Part shown: in pieces, positions 21,265 through 34,560 of the stretch
Layout of the letters: each line of letters begins with the position of its first letter
Position numbering within the stretch: the stretch's first letter is position 1
Source of the DNA: Dermatemys mawii
Lineage: Eukaryota; Chordata; Testudines; Dermatemydidae
Direction of reading: 5' to 3'
Assembly (NCBI GenBank): GCA_007922305.1
Contig: ML677351.1
Span: 15,715,119 to 15,779,118, forward strand
Length of the DNA: 64,000 nt
Translations under genes and position numbers: made by a program
The notes under the pieces: model-generated
Databases searched by the model: none
What the model was told of the DNA's origin: nothing
Seen by the model: the letters and a program-made list of their open reading frames with translations, nothing else

Positions 21265-24200
21265 ATTCCAGACCACTATGTATAACTCAATACTATCCAA
21301 TAAATGTTTTCGATTTTGGTTTTAAAAGGGTGCTTGTTTGTTTATATGAGAAAATGTTATTTTTGAAGTGCAAGAAATATGAAAAAGGGAAAATATAACA
21401 GGGAAGAAATGCATGAAGCAAAATTAAATGGGCTGGGTTACATCAATTTCCAGGAAAAGAAGGAATCCTTTCGTCCTTTGCCAGGGCACAGAGAGTAGTT
21501 GAGCTTCTCCCTGGAGAGCACCCTGGAGTGTCCACTACATCGCTCACATTTTCCTCTATGCAGTGATTAGAGGAGGAGACTCTACAAAGGAGCAAATTCC
21601 TTTGCTCCATTCCTGCTCCATTGCTAATCCATGCACTGTTCTACAGTGAATCCCTATAAGAAGTGAACTCCATGATGCTCAGGAAATACTCAACCCTGTG
21701 CAGCCCCCTGAAATCTGTCCCCACCTTACAAAGAGGAACTGCACTGGTTTCATTGATGGGGGAGGGTGCAGGATTTGCCTTTAGGTTCATAAAAAGGTTA
21801 TTGTGTTATCAGAATTAAAAATACTACAAACATTATTCACATATATAGCTACAGTAAAATGTTATTCAAAATATAGACAATGTATTATATGTATGGCAGT
21901 TTTGAAGATTCATTGTTTCAGTTAGATCACCTACAGTAGTTATATCTGTTCAGGAGAAATACTGAGTTGAATTATGAATGCTGGATAAGAAACAAGAGAA
22001 GAAAGCTCTTTGGTAAATTGTTTTTAGATAACAGTCTACACTGTTTACCTTCTTTTAAATCCCTTTATAATATTGAGCAAACCTTCGAAGGCATAGAAGC
22101 TGCACTGATTATTAAAAAAGAAAGAGAAAGCAGTTAAAACAGTACTCGTGAAGGAAAAGTCCTATAGAAAGTAATTGGACAAAACCGATAAGGTTGTTCG
22201 AAAATTAAATAGGGCTCCTCCACTCATATTGCTTTAAATAATTCATAAATTAGATCTCCTTTCTATAGTTTTTTTGACATTGTACGCAATTCTACAGCAG
22301 AAATATAATTTATTCTCTATTAAATTCCAAAAATGGTTTTAAAAAACTAGTAGGAAAGTTAGCTTTTTTTAATTAAATTCAGTGGGACTTTTCCATAAGG
22401 GATGAAAGTTTGTACCTTTTTGTATTTGATGGCAATCTCTCTCCAAACTGAAGAATTTATATATTCTGTTTAAATCTCCTTTATGATTACAGATTTTTTT
22501 CTACATATGCATTTTTCTAATACAAATATTTTTTCATAAATTGTATTTCATTATTAAAATGTAACTATGTATCAGGGGATATAAGAATTCAATAGCAAGA
22601 AATGCAGTGTTTACACAATGTAATGACTGATGGCACAGCCCAATGACTGTCCTCCTTAAAGCTCAAACCTTCTGTGGAATATTAATTATTTTTCTCCTAT
22701 AAAAAGGAGCATTGCAAATAAGTATCACAAAGGCAAAAGGAATCAGTGCAAGCCAACCATCCCAGATTTGAGAATGTTCTGAGAGAGGGCTACTGTTAGT
22801 CAGCCACATAAACTGGAGACCTTAGGAAACAGAAGAGTGGGGACATATAGAAAGTCAAGAGATAAGCTGCGCAGTTTCACAACTGAAAAGAATCATTATA
22901 TGCAAACAAAATGGGCTAGTCTAAGACCTAAAACTAAGACAGAGGTGGAATAAAGTTGTTATGCAAAAATTTTGTCTCTTCCCAAAACAAACATATTATT
23001 AATTATTATTATTATTTGTACAAGAGTTTCATCCAGGAGTTCAAGTCCTGGTAGTCTTCAGGTACTCTACAAAAAAAGAACAAAATTCCCTTCCTCTTCT
23101 ATTTTCCCCTTTCTAAGGAATTAGCATACTTTTCAAATCTGTTAACTGGTTTCAACATAATTCACCTTTAAAACACAAGGCAGAACAAAAAGAGAAAAAC
23201 CTTCAGAATAATAAAAATGTGATGCTGGGGATGCATGACAATGCTGTAAATAATGGCTAGGGAGCAGTGGAGTTTTAGAAACAAAAATATGAACACATAC
23301 TAAGGGCCTTTTTTCATTGACTTCATGGGGCTTTAGATTGGGCCCTTAATAGCATGCCCCTTTTTACCATTTACAATAAACTCCACCTCATCTACATAAC
23401 GAAAAAAGGGAAGGAGCAGAAGAAATGGATATCAGTAAAAATACAGAAATTGATATTTCTCATCAGTCCTATATCTGGAGTGGTGAAAAAAAATGTTTAC
23501 CTTGATCAGAAGATAAAGAAGAAAAGAAGTAATCTTATATTGGTACTGAAGTCACATATATTATATAAAAATTCAATTTAGTTTTCATTATTTTTTTCAT
23601 AATGATTTTTCTCATAAAGAAAAAGAAAGGCTGGCACTCATGATCAAATGATCTGACAGGAAGAAATGGATGCTGGATTTATAAGAAGATGGAAATTCAG
23701 AAAACGTAGGTATTTACATATTTTCTAGTCATTGAACACAGCTGATCTGTTCACATGTTTTGAGACAGGGAACCATGGGATGTTCCACCCACATGGCTAT
23801 TCCCTAAAATAGTTCTGCTCTACACAGCTACCTCCAGTTATTTTATTAGGATATTCTTCTGAAAGCAAGATTGATCCAATTTACCCACACATGCTATTAA
23901 ACTTTTTCTTCAAAGAAATGGAAATTGATATATCTTGGAGCATTTTGTTCATTAGTGAGTTTGGCAACTGCAGCTCATTTAGTGGAAAATGACCTGTGTG
24001 AGAAACTGCCCATATTATTTTGCACTGATCTGGCATGACATGCAGTGCCTGTTTAGAAAGGATGGCTGGAATTCTAACAGGACTCAGGTGCACTGACACA
24101 GCTGTCTGAGGAAGCTCCTGAGACACATACCCATATTATGTCTTCAATGAGATCTGTCTCTGAGTTTGGCCAGCACTAAAAATTCACCCAACATGAAACA

Positions 24201-25855
24201 GATCATTATTTTCCAGATTAACAGACATCTGCTGACTCTGGGCTGTCACTGCCCTCTTTCCTTGCTTTAATGATTCACCCTTGCCATAAGAAGTGTCTCC
24301 TGGGGCAGTTGGTGACAGGAGGTACTGCTTCTCATGATGCTTTTCCTATGTGCCTAAAGAAGGTCTGATCACCAGAGATGGCAGAAGTAGCAGTAGAAAA
24401 AAAACCAAACTAAATGCCGAACTAAAGCCTCAGAACTGTGTGGCTTCTAAACAGGAAACAGTAGTTTACATGGCAGTTAGTATAGGTAAAGAGTATGTGC
24501 ACCCAGCTGTCTGTACTTTCTTATATTGCTGTTCTGTGGAGCCACCCAGTTATTTCTCTTTAAACTTTCATTAACTCTGTTTCTGTTAATGATTCTTTCA
24601 AAGCATGCAAGACATTAGACAGAGATTCAGCCTACTGTTAACAGGCTACTTCATCCTCAAAAGGCACACAGAACCTGAGTTTGTGTCCAGACTCAGACTC
24701 CTTTCTCGGGTTTGGATTTATTAGTAACTCAAAGTACGACAAAATTACCTCTGTCTAAGCTTCCTCCCTGTGACTGGCTGTCCCTAGAGTTTCCCATGAC
24801 GTCCTTCTCTTTGCTAGTTCCCTTTCCCCACCAAACCACTCTCACCTCACAGATCCCATCTGGAAATTAAATTAATAAATGGTGTCTACCACAATGAATC
24901 AGTAGTACTTCTGCAGTTTTTCAACAGATTAAATACAGCTGCTACCCACACTTGCCATGCCTATTAAAGGTCCCTTTCAACCTAACTGGATCCCTTCTAC
25001 TGTGAACTATTGTGGGTAAGTATTTCACACTTCAAAAAGTCTTTGCCCAATCACGCCTTTCTGTGCGAAAAAACTGCATGGAAGGGCAAAAACAAAATTG
25101 AAAACTCTGTGAATGTCAGCCCATGGAATTGCCTAACACAGGCACCAATCAGGAGTAGTGGGGAGTAGTAGACATGCAAAGATTCATTCCCTTGCATTTG
25201 AGCAAAATCCTCTATATATACCATTACCAACCCTATGGAGTTTAGGAAGAGTAGAAGCCATGTGCTGGAAGTTAATGACATTCTCAGCTTTCTGAGGGAT
25301 TTTCTGAAGGATTAACTTGTTTCAAAGGAGAAAATGTTAGTTTAGAATGCCTCCCCCTACCTCTCCATTGCTTCAGTAGCACAGTGTTCAAAGAGATGGA
25401 CTATTTCTGGGAAGCAGAAGAGAGGAAGGGTGGTTGTATAGGTTCTGCTACCCTCATTTCTCTATTCTTAGCATTAATTTGTTCTTCTCTCTAATACAGA
25501 ATGAAAGAAAGCATTTGTCCCTGTATGTTTATATTTTGTAGTCTAAACAAATTAATCAGAATGTATATTTTCTTGGGACACTTAATTTTTTTGGTAACAA
25601 TTTTACTCCCAAAAATTGAATGAAATAACATTTTTTAAAATCTAGGCCATTAATGTTATAAAACTTGAAAAGTTCCAGTTCTCTAGAGCAGCATAAAATT
25701 CATACATTACGTTACTAATAGTGGTCAAAAGGGTAAAACAATCATTTATTTGTAGCCTGGGTGCCTGTAATAGTACAATACTGTATTAATTCATATTACT
25801 TTTTATCAAGATGAATGACAATTTATAAGGTGATGTCAGAAACAAGACAGTCCCA
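21265..25855. other. no gene recognised; AT-rich
   Basis: An (ATT)n run lies at 22993-23017. 23300-23345 has a piece of the palindromic short family. Frames of 75-85 codons (23354-23581, 23881-24126 minus, 24350-24574, 25051-25281 minus) lack domain features. No promoter or exon could be supported. Confidence 0.55.
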
Positions 25856-25945
25856 GCACCTAATTCTCTTCTGATTTACATTGGTGTAAACCAGGATTAA
25901 TTCAGTTAAATTAGTGTAATTACACTGAGATAAATTAGGTGAGAG
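25856..25945. repeat. palindromic short element
   Basis: TTACATTGGTGTAAACCAGG and the following TTAGTGTAATTACACTGAGA form a decayed palindrome of the 20958 type. Confidence 0.45.
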
Positions 25946-25954
25946 AGGAGAGTC

Positions 25955-26205
25955 ACCCCTAGGAAGATAGGGAACATAGAGGCTGCCTGCTGCTCAGCGT
26001 TGAGTCCCAAGTGTCTCCAGAGGGGGGCTGGGCCCAACCTCTGCTGGCAGCCCCAGCAACCAACATCAAGGTGACACATCCAGGAGCAACAGGGAGAGGA
26101 AGGGGCAGCTGCTTTGCCCCCCAGTCACTGCCCAGGAGGCTGTGGCCACAAGAAAAGCCTCTGGTGGCTGCATGCAGCCACAGAGGCCACATTTGAGAAA
26201 TGCTA
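25955..26205 (+). mobile_element. hAT-type non-autonomous fragment
   Basis: The right end GGCTGCATGCAGCCACAGAG followed by GCCACATTTGAGAAATGCTAC is of the hAT terminal style (TTTGAGAA...). The interior is GC-rich with open frames on both strands. The left end is not clear. Confidence 0.5.
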
Positions 26206-26454
26206 CCCTAACCTGTCATTGTAAGTGAACTATCAAATTCTGAAACCCCTAAGCATTTTGATAAGCTAGTGAGACATGAAATGCAAATACTAAATACACA
26301 ATGTCTACAAGATACAAAATCTAGAAATAGTGTAAAGGCCTTTACGGTTACATCTACTGGTATATTATTTCCAGGTGTTTGTTTTTGAATACTGAGCAAA
26401 TATGATCATTATTATTATTACTAACAAATGTTAACCTAGTGAGGACTGTGTTAC

Positions 26455-27335
26455 ATATAAGGCCCAAAAGGAGGTTGTATGTGTATGTGTTTGGGGGTGG
26501 GGGGATCACAAGGTTATTACAGAGAGGTCACAGTATTTCTAACTTTACTTCTGAGGTGCCTTCAGAGCTGGTCGCTGGAGGGGGCAGATACTAGCTTGCT
26601 GCCTAGCTCTGAAGGCAGCAGTGCCTCCCATGATACCCTTATTTCTGCATTGCTTCTTTACAGTGGCACTGCCTTCAAAGGTGGGCTCCCAGCCAGCAGC
26701 CGCAGAGCTTCCAGCAGCCGAAGGAGGTTCCAGTAGGTGAGTCTGACCCAGCCCCAGGAGCAGCCCCTGCAGGGGAAGAGGAAATCCTGTCCCTCACCAG
26801 AATGGTCCGGACCAGCAGCGGGAGACTGGTGTACAGTAGGAGCCCTTGGCAGGGGCTGCACCTCCCCAGCTCTGAGCCCAGTGCTCAGGGGCTAAAGGGA
26901 CCTCGGGCTGGCTGTGTGTGGGGGAGGGGTAACCACAAAGTCCCCTGTTCCCCCAAGTCATAGCACCCTGACTGGTCATCACCTGAGAGACTGGCCACGC
27001 CTCCCCACCAAGTGAGGCCACTCCCATACCATGAAACCCTCATTTCTGCACTGCTGTTGGCAGCAGTGCTACCCTCAGAGCTGAATGTCTGGCCAGCAGC
27101 CCCTGCCCTCTGGCTGCCCAGCTCTGAAGGCAGCGCTGCCAAAAGTAACAGCAGAGAAGGAAGATTGGCAATATCGTGACCCCCACTATAACAGCCTTGC
27201 GACCCCCCACTCTGATGCCCTTTTGGGTCAGGACCCCCACAGTTACAACACCATGACATTTCAGATTTCAGTATTTGAAATCATAAAATTTACAATTTTT
27301 AAAATGCTATAACCATGAAATTGACCAAAATCAAC
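26455..27335. mobile_element. large foldback (palindromic) DNA element
   Basis: The left outer part (GGCCCAAAAGGAGGTTG, then GGGGATCACAAGGTTATTAC) is the decayed reverse complement of the right outer part (ACTATAACAGCCTTGCGACC, then GCCCTTTTGGGTC). The interior holds four direct or inverted copies of a CAGAGCTCTGAAGGCAGC-like word (about 26560, 26605, 27075, 27118). The right flank ends in an AT-rich tail (ATCATAAAATTTACAATTTT...). Frames on both strands (26794-27259) mirror each other because of the palindrome. It is non-coding and the left terminus is truncated. Confidence 0.6.
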
Positions 27336-27780
27336 TGAATTTTGAACAAGGTATTGTGTGTGTGTATAGATTAGGTATTAAGAAAGGCCTGTGAAGTACA
27401 TTCCTTTCCACAGCACTTTGCAGGCCTCCTAATAAGACTAAAAAGTTAAAACAAAAATCAACTCTTTGCTACATGCCAGAAACAAAAACTAGTGATAACT
27501 CCTAATTCAGTCTCTGAAAATGAAAAAGGAGCTTTGAGCATTATATCCCTCCTGATCTTTCATATTTTCAACCCCAAAGGGCTATAGTTTTCCACTACAG
27601 ACAATAACTTGTATAATAAATATATACATATAACACTCTAAAAGGATGATTAAGTATGCAAAGTAAAATACTCGAAATGGAAATGCCAGTACAATCTTAA
27701 TTCAGCTCCCTTGCATGTATGCATTATGATGCAGTCTGTAATTATATATTCATACGCTATTTTCCAGCAAGATCAGTTGA
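27336..27780. other. no gene recognised
   Basis: AT-rich DNA with short (TG)n and (TA)n runs and nothing else. Confidence 0.6.
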
Positions 27781-29345
27781 GTTCTAATCTCCCTCTTCCA
27801 GCTCGCAGCCCAAGTCCTATCTAACCCCTCCCAGTCTCTTCTCCTTCCCACACCCAATCCCAGTTTCCATCTTCCAGTTCCGCATCCTCCCAGTTTCAGT
27901 CTCCCTCCTCAGGCTCCTCATCAAAATTCAAGTCTTCCCCCTAAAGCCTCCCTGGGTCTTTATCCTAGTTTCTTTGCTCATCAAATACCAGTTTTCCCAC
28001 TGCATCACAGCTCCTTGTCAGGTTTTTCTCTTTCTCCTCTCTCTCTCTTGCACCCATTCCCCCACAATGGTTCCTAGTCCCAGTCTCCTTGTCCAACCAC
28101 TCCCAGGCTTTGCCTCTGCCTCTCCAGCTCCTCATCAGATCTCAGTGGTCCCTTCACTAAATTGGTATCAGTCTCAGCCTCTCTTCCCACACCGACTCCT
28201 TGTCCCCTTGTACAACCAGTCCCAGTCCCTGTTCTGTCCCTTTTGCATTCAAATCAGATTATTTTCTATTCCATGCTGCCTCGGTGCTAACAGGGAGTGA
28301 TCAAAGTCACAGAAAAAGACAGCCTTCCAGCTCTCAATTCCAGTGCCTGGGCCAGGGCATCTGGGAGCAGCCATTAAAAGGAAAGTCTGTCAGGGATGGA
28401 GCATGGTCAGTTGCTCTGTGGGGATGGTGCATGAGCAGTCCAGCGAGCACTAGGAGCTGAGAGGAACTTGAGCGTACTTCATGAAGATGGAATCTTCCAA
28501 GATTTTAGCTTTTCAGCTATAGCAAATCTCTATTGAGCTTGACTAGGCTGTGATTTTTTAAAGACTTACAACTTAGCCACATTTGGACAATTTTTCACAG
28601 GGATGACAAAAGGCAAATCCCTGACACAAAGGATACCTCTCTGGCAAATTACCAAGTTCCTGTTCCACAGCATGCGGGTGCTAGAACATTTCAAAGAAAA
28701 GGTTTCAATAAATTTTTAATATGGACAAATCAACATATTATTCCCTAGCCCAGGGGTCGGCAACCTTTCAGAGGTGATGTGCCAAGTCTTCATTTATTCA
28801 CTCTAATTTAAGGTTTCGTGTGCGAGTAATACATTGTAACATTTTTAGAAGGTCTCTTTCTATAAGTATGTAATATAGAACTAAACTATTGTTGTATGTA
28901 AAGTAAATACAGTTTTTAGAATGTTTAAGAAGCTTCATTTAAAATTAAATTAAAATTTTGAGCCCCCTGGACTGGTGGCCAAGACCCAGGCAGTGTGAGT
29001 GCAATTGAAAATCAGCTCATGTGCCGCCTTTGGCACACATGCCATAGGTTGCCTACTCCTGCCCTAGCCTCTTCTCAGAACTGGGTAAACTGTTTTGGCT
29101 GAAAATTTCCAGAATTCTTCATACCGAGGCAGACACCTGGAATGTAAAATTTCAGCCCCAAAGGTTGAAGTTTGGGCAAGTGATAAGCAACGGAGAGAGG
29201 GTCTTACAGTGGGACATGTCAGGCAAATTTAATATCAGGAGATTCTGATAGTCCTGCCTATAATAGATCCAGAGGGAGGGTCATTCACTGAAAGGGAGCA
29301 CACATGCTCTACCTCTTGTGGCTGGTTAGCTCCATGGGCATGGAG
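27781..29345 (+). repeat. long pyrimidine-rich interspersed repeat, split by a hAT element
   Basis: 27781-28260 is strongly C/T-rich with recurring TCCCAGTCTCC and CTCCTCATCA words. 28260-28740 continues as complex sequence and resumes after the hAT insertion with TGTTTTGGCTGAAAATTTCC. It looks like one old insertion of a known sauropsid repeat, probably non-coding. The family name is uncertain and the 108-codon frame at 27974-28300 reflects composition. Confidence 0.45.
28751..29061 (+). mobile_element. hAT non-autonomous element (311 bp) with perfect 8-bp TSD
   Basis: The ends CAGGGGTCGGCAACCTTTCA and AGGTTGCCTACTCCTG are inverted repeats. CCCTAGCC at 28743-28750 and 29062-29069 is a perfect 8-bp TSD. 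It shares its first 200 bp with 8093 and its last 90 bp with 52223 (GAAAATCAGCTCATGTGCCG). Confidence 0.93.
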
Positions 29346-30762
29346 GAGCGGAAAGAGGAGGCCAAGATCCCACCCTTTCAGAGATGGCTACTGTGGTCCC
29401 TGAATCGAAGAAGAGACAATGTTCTGTAAATATGTTTGGCCCCTGCAGCAGGACCTAAGATTGAGGACACTTTTTTTTTTTTGTAAACCTTCTTCCCTTT
29501 ATTCTTAGTCCCTGCATGAGTGGATAATCTGCTCACAGCTGCATAAACACTTCTGTTTTGTGGAACAGGACTTAACATAATGTCACCTGACAGACACAGA
29601 AAAATCAAAATTAAAATATGCTTAAAGCTTGATAGTATGCTTTTATCTTTAGGTAATACATGTTTTGAACTTTGTACTGCATTTGACTTCATGGTCACTG
29701 GTGCCCTCCACTAACACTCTTCAATGAGCTTAAGTGGATTGATTGTTGCTCTACATTTTTCACTCCACTTTGAATAATGTGAATAAAAGTGTCATCTTTC
29801 TGCTAAATTATTTACATTGTGAGTTCACGTGAGTCTTCTTCAGATTAAACAACATAAAATGCTTAATATCATGAAGTAGTACAATATATATTTTGAGAAT
29901 ATATTTAAACTAGAGGGACAGACCAATCAAATTCACAAAAATCAAAGCTAGGGAATGTTACTGATCCATATATTTATCTGTGGTTTTTTTTTAAGCCATC
30001 AACTAAATATATTATGATATACTATTTGCCTTGAATCTCAGCTTCAAACTCTTTGTATGCCTTTCTCCCTTGGAATTTCACAAATCAATATCTTCTTCTA
30101 AATCTCATTCTCAAGAACTCACTACATGAGAATGGTCAAAGACAACAAATAACATATTTCTCATCCTCAATGTTACCTTCATCAATATCATTCACCATTT
30201 TCAAACACACGATAGATAATCAGTGAATCAAAAAGAACACTTTACACCTAACAATTTTCACCTCACATAATCCAGAGCTATATTCTCCCCCAAACAACCC
30301 AATCAACAAACATAAAATCAAAACAAATCTACTACCTAAACTACAGCTATTATTGCCTTGAATAGTTTCATATCTTTGTCTGAGTATACCAAATTTCAAT
30401 GCAAGTCCATACTCCCTGATCACAGCTCTCCCACAGCACCCGCTCTCCCTGATAAGACCTTACATAAAGAGCTACACAATGGCAAACACTTGCAGTGCAC
30501 AGAAACAAACTTGATTGGTTTTACCAAAGCCATAAAAATGATGTATATTCCTGAGTGCACATATTCTATTAACTAAATTTTTACAAATATAAAAACATTC
30601 ATCTCTGTCATGACTTTTTTTTACCTACTTGGCCCCTCTCAAAGGTTTATGGAATGGATGACTAATAAAGTATTTTCCCACTCACTGCATTGACTAATGA
30701 AAGGCTACCTGAAGAGCAGATCAAGTCACACAATTGATTCCAAGGCTGTGTGGTAAGTATTT
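29346..30762. other. no gene recognised
   Basis: A T-run lies at 29471-29482. The 106-codon minus frame (29378-29698) has no domain. The rest is AT-rich and featureless. Confidence 0.55.
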
Positions 30763-30764
30763 TA

Positions 30765-31076
30765 CTCCTGGGGAAATTCTGTGCCAAAAAAATTTAAAAA
30801 TTCTGCACACAATATTTTAAAATTCTCCAAAATTCTGCAGATTTTATTTGTCAAATTTACAATATCATCATGCTCCTGCTGTCAGCCTGGATGGCTGGAG
30901 CTCCTGCTGACAGCTGCTCGGAGCTGGCAGCAGGAGCCCCAGCCCCCTGTGCCATGCATATGTGGGAGTGCTGGGGGGAAATCAAAAATTCTGAGGGGAA
31001 AAAAATAAAATTCTGCAGAGAACATTAATTCTGCACAAATTCTGCATTGTGCAGTGGCAAAGAACTCCAGCAAGAG
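30765..31076. mobile_element. TA-flanked non-autonomous DNA element
   Basis: The left end CTCCTGGGGAAATTCTG and the reverse complement of the right end CTCTTGCTGGAGTTCTTTG are imperfect inverted repeats, flanked by TA (30763-30764, 31077-31078). The outer parts are AAATTCTGCA-rich. The core (30870-30960) has CAGCAGGAGC-type GC-rich palindromic sequence. Confidence 0.6.
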
Positions 31077-31078
31077 TA

Positions 31079-32637
31079 GCATTTATGGAATAACAACAGA
31101 AACAATAGTACTGAATCACATCAGGTCACTGATTAGTTGTAAGGGAAATCCTCTCTTGTTATTTGGGGTTGGGAGGAAGTCTTATGGTTAAATATTGTAA
31201 CTAGCTGATTTGCAGGTAGATGTGGATTGAGGCAGGCTGGGGCAATAGAAAGTGAACATGTTCATGGGTGCAATGTTGTCTGCAGCCAGGTCTAGAGAAG
31301 ACAAGCACTGTAGTGAGACAGATCTGGCTACATTAAATTGTCAGTTTTTTAAAACATCAGAGTCTTGCCTCCTTCACTTTGAGACAGCATTGTTATTACA
31401 ATATGTTTTAAAAATAGATTGTGTTAAGCATTTGCTAAGCATGTCTATGCAGCTGGAGTGAATTGTCCCTGATAGCTTTCTCCTCCGCGGCAACAGGGCC
31501 TGAGCTGAATGAAGTTGTGCTTTGACTAGGAGTTGCAAGAGCAGGCAAACATACATTTCCCATTTGAAGCAGAGCTAACATATATTAAACAAGTTCCTAG
31601 TAATTATTGCATTTTACACAGAGAAGTTATATGGTCTACAGGATAGAAGAATTTAAGAGCCATCTCACAAGTTTACATTTCATCATGCAGGTGAGTTATT
31701 TTTCACTAAATGTTTGCAGTGTGTTATTTTTGAGACTCTCTGTTCACGAGCGCAAAGAAACACATTTGAAGGACCCAATAACAGTAAATTTAAAAACTAT
31801 AAAACTATAATTGAATAATGACTTTCAATAACAGCTGCTATAAACCTGAGCTATGTTTGAACTAGAGCTGAAGATGAAGGGTTCTAATATCGCATTAAGC
31901 CAAGGTCATTCAAGAAACCCTAGAGGAATTGTTTAATGTTTATACACATTTCTCTTACATATAACTATATTTTAAAATAGCATAAGTTGTTCAACATTTC
32001 AGTAGGTTACCATAACTGAAATGATTGTAATCATGAGAAAGGGAACAATAACCTGGTAAAAAAGTAATTTACTGTTACTGTCTGCCACAAATGATCACTA
32101 AAAGTGGGCTTTGAATGAAAGTCCAGAACTCATAGCAAGTTACTTCCTCTTATTGGTATTTGAAAATCCAAATACAATGCAGGGGGATAGGAATCATGCA
32201 TGACATATATTATAGCTACAGGGCAAACTGTGCTTTAATTCCTCTCAAGTGCACCTCTTAGGCAACAGACCCTGCACCTCAATCTGGGTAGAACCACATG
32301 GTCCAATCACTCTTAGACTGGATCTCTGGGCTGAAGCCCTGATTCCCAGTTGTGTTATTGACAGGGTCAACTTGGTTTTGGTGTCTGCAATAGTTTCCTT
32401 TTGGGAGACTATGACAGTATAAGTTTGCAACAATACAGAAATGGTGTCTTCAGAACAAAGCACCATTTATTCTTTCTTCAAAGGTACAAACCAGATACAG
32501 CAAACTAATAAAAGGCCTGCACACAAGGACCTTACCCACATGTTAAACATTCCTTGCTAGACTTTGTAATTTCTCCTCAGCTCAGCTAACTCCATCTCTG
32601 GCAGGGAGAGGCAGCCTGCTGCAGCAGGCTCACTATG
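31079..32637. other. no gene recognised
   Basis: Mostly AT-rich. Minor frames (31252-31461, 31607-31810, 32245-32466 minus) lack domain evidence. Confidence 0.55.
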
Positions 32638-32931
32638 CCCTGGTCTACACTGGAGGAGGGCAGATTGAACTAAGATATGCAACTTCAGCTACGAGAACAG
32701 CATAGTTGAAGCTGACATATTTAGATCGACTTACTTTGGCATCTTCATGTGGTGAGTCAACTGCTGCCGCTACCCCATAAACTCCACCTGTGCCTCTCGC
32801 GGCGGTGGAGTACTGGAGTCAATGGGAGAGTGCTCAGGAATCAATTTATCGCGTCTAGACTAGACGTGATAAATCAACTCCCGGCAGATCTATTGCTATC
32901 TGCCAATCCAGCGGGTAGTGTAGACATACCC
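32638..32931. mobile_element. Harbinger-type MITE
   Basis: CCCTGGTCTACACTGG at the left and GGGTAGTGTAGACATACCC at the right are inverted ends matching those of 41991 and 54698 (GG-CTGGTCTACACT). The interior holds the palindromic block AATTTATCGCGTCTAGAC / TAGACGTGATAAATCAA and the TGCCTCTCGCGGCGGTGGAG landmark. No ORF. TSD not clear. Confidence 0.75.
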
Positions 32932-33429
32932 TTTGTCTCTGTGTGTGTCAATCTGTCTGTCAGCTTTCACTGATGTACCTTGGGTAGCCTCTGGACAATC
33001 ACTGAACCTCCCCCCACTTTTTTTTTCCCCTAGCATCTCTGAAGTTTAGGATCTTTTTAATCCTAGACTCAGTTCTGGGAAATGTAAAGCACTCTAGCCT
33101 AGATGGAACCAGACAGGGGGTATTTCCCAGCTGGTAACTCCACACACACACATTGTTTCCTCCAGCAGCCTTATCTTTCCCTGTACAGCCTCTTTTGATT
33201 TAGCTCATGGAATTCATGCAGGTTAACGTCAAACAGATACCTTGAGGGTCACATGATATTAATAACTAACTCCCTCATTCTCCACAACATGTTGCACTTA
33301 CTATGACAGTGTGGGATGTATCTATCAAAATGAAGGTCACTTGTAACTGGAGTCCATCAAGATTATGCTACATATTTTCATTTATGGGTATTGTACTGCC
33401 CGGTGGTACTTTACAGTAGAAAGCCTGCC
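32932..33429. other. no gene recognised
   Basis: C/T-rich to mixed sequence with a T-run near 33018. Nothing nameable. Confidence 0.55.
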
Positions 33430-34150
33430 TGACGGAGTGTATGTGCACCTTCCCCCAGTATTCTCTGAACATCCTCAGGTTGAGGCTATATAAGGGGCAA
33501 TGCGCCCTCTACCATCTTGGTTCCTTCTGCTGCCAACCAGAAGACCATAATAGGACTCTGAGAAAGAGGGGAAGGTGGGTGGGAAGTGTGAATATGTTGA
33601 GTCATCTCAAAGAACTTCAGTTACGAATAAACAATCTTCATTTCTTTTTCAAGTAGTTATGCATTTTCCCACTTAAGGATAGTTTGACAAGCAGTGCTCA
33701 AAAAAAACAACCCCAAAGTGGGAAAGAGTCCTGTTAAATCATGATTGTAACACTGCTCTGCCAAATGGGGCATTTGGTCTAGAAAGTAAGATCCAATGCA
33801 TAATGTTTAGTGATTGTGTGTACTCACTTGCAAGTAGCAGCCGTGCAAATTTCCCTAACAGGAACACATTCAAGGGAAGCCAAAGATGCTGCAGCAGTTC
33901 TAGGAAAATAAAACTGTACAAGTGGCTCAGGAATTTCAGCTAACTATAAGAGAACACAATGCATTGTTTAGCCCATCTGGAAATAGTCTGCATGCATAAG
34001 AAACAAAAAGTCTACGTGACTTCCTAAAACTTAGTTCTATCTTGTAAGCAAGAGCTCGCCTAGCAGCTTAAATGCTCTCTTGTGCATCTAAAGTATGTAA
34101 CATACACTTTACTTTATTAGCATGAGGCTTGGGAAAGAAAACCAGTATAT
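33430..34150 (+). repeat. probable DIRS terminal region with TATA box
   Basis: TATATAAGG at 33487-33495, followed by a TTCCTTCTGCTGCC stretch, resembles the promoter-bearing inverted terminal repeat of DIRS-type elements. It reads on the plus strand although the adjacent DIRS coding remnants are on the minus strand, as expected for an inverted terminal repeat at the element's 3' end. The 71-codon frame at 33441-33656 is not a gene. The opposite terminus was not found beyond 37990. Confidence 0.4.
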
Positions 34151-34560
34151 TAATTGTATGATTGAAATTAAACTCAGACACTATTTTTGGTTAGAAAAAA
34201 ACCTTTGTCTGAAAAACACAAAAATCTTCGTGAAAATTAGTAAATGTTGGGTCCGCCATCATAGCACGTAATTCACTCACCCTTCTGGCTAATGTAACAG
34301 CAGTAAGGAAGGCCATTAAAACAACAAACATTCCCTCCACGTCGTTCAAAGGGTGACCTCATACACATAGGTAATACCAAATTAAAATCCCAAGATTGGA
34401 CAGAATAACCCCTTTACACATCTTTTTACAAAATCATGTACAAATAATGATCTAATCTCAACCAAATTATCGATCAAACTGAAATTGCAGCCAGGCAAAT
34501 TTATAAAGAAGAATTAGAAAACACTTCACACTTTAAGTACATTAAGTATTCCAAAATACA
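34151..34560 (-). pseudogene. DIRS tyrosine recombinase remnant
   Basis: On the minus strand, broken frames give SWDFNLVLPM, RSPFERRGG and SQKGE, then a block equivalent to the ELRALMADPPF...FH.DKV region of DIRS recombinases. Tyrosine recombinases replace the integrase in these retroelements. The catalytic C-terminal Arg-His-Tyr block cannot be read here and several stops are present. Confidence 0.6.

Noticed and set aside
22993..23017. CRISPR-like or regulatory array
   Set aside because: A plain ATT microsatellite. No repeat-spacer pattern exists anywhere in the window.
26794..27259. Two overlapping minus-strand proteins
   Set aside because: Mirrored frames produced by the foldback element's inverted arms.
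30781..31082. Frames on both strands near 31 kb
   Set aside because: Within a TA-flanked non-autonomous element. No domain.
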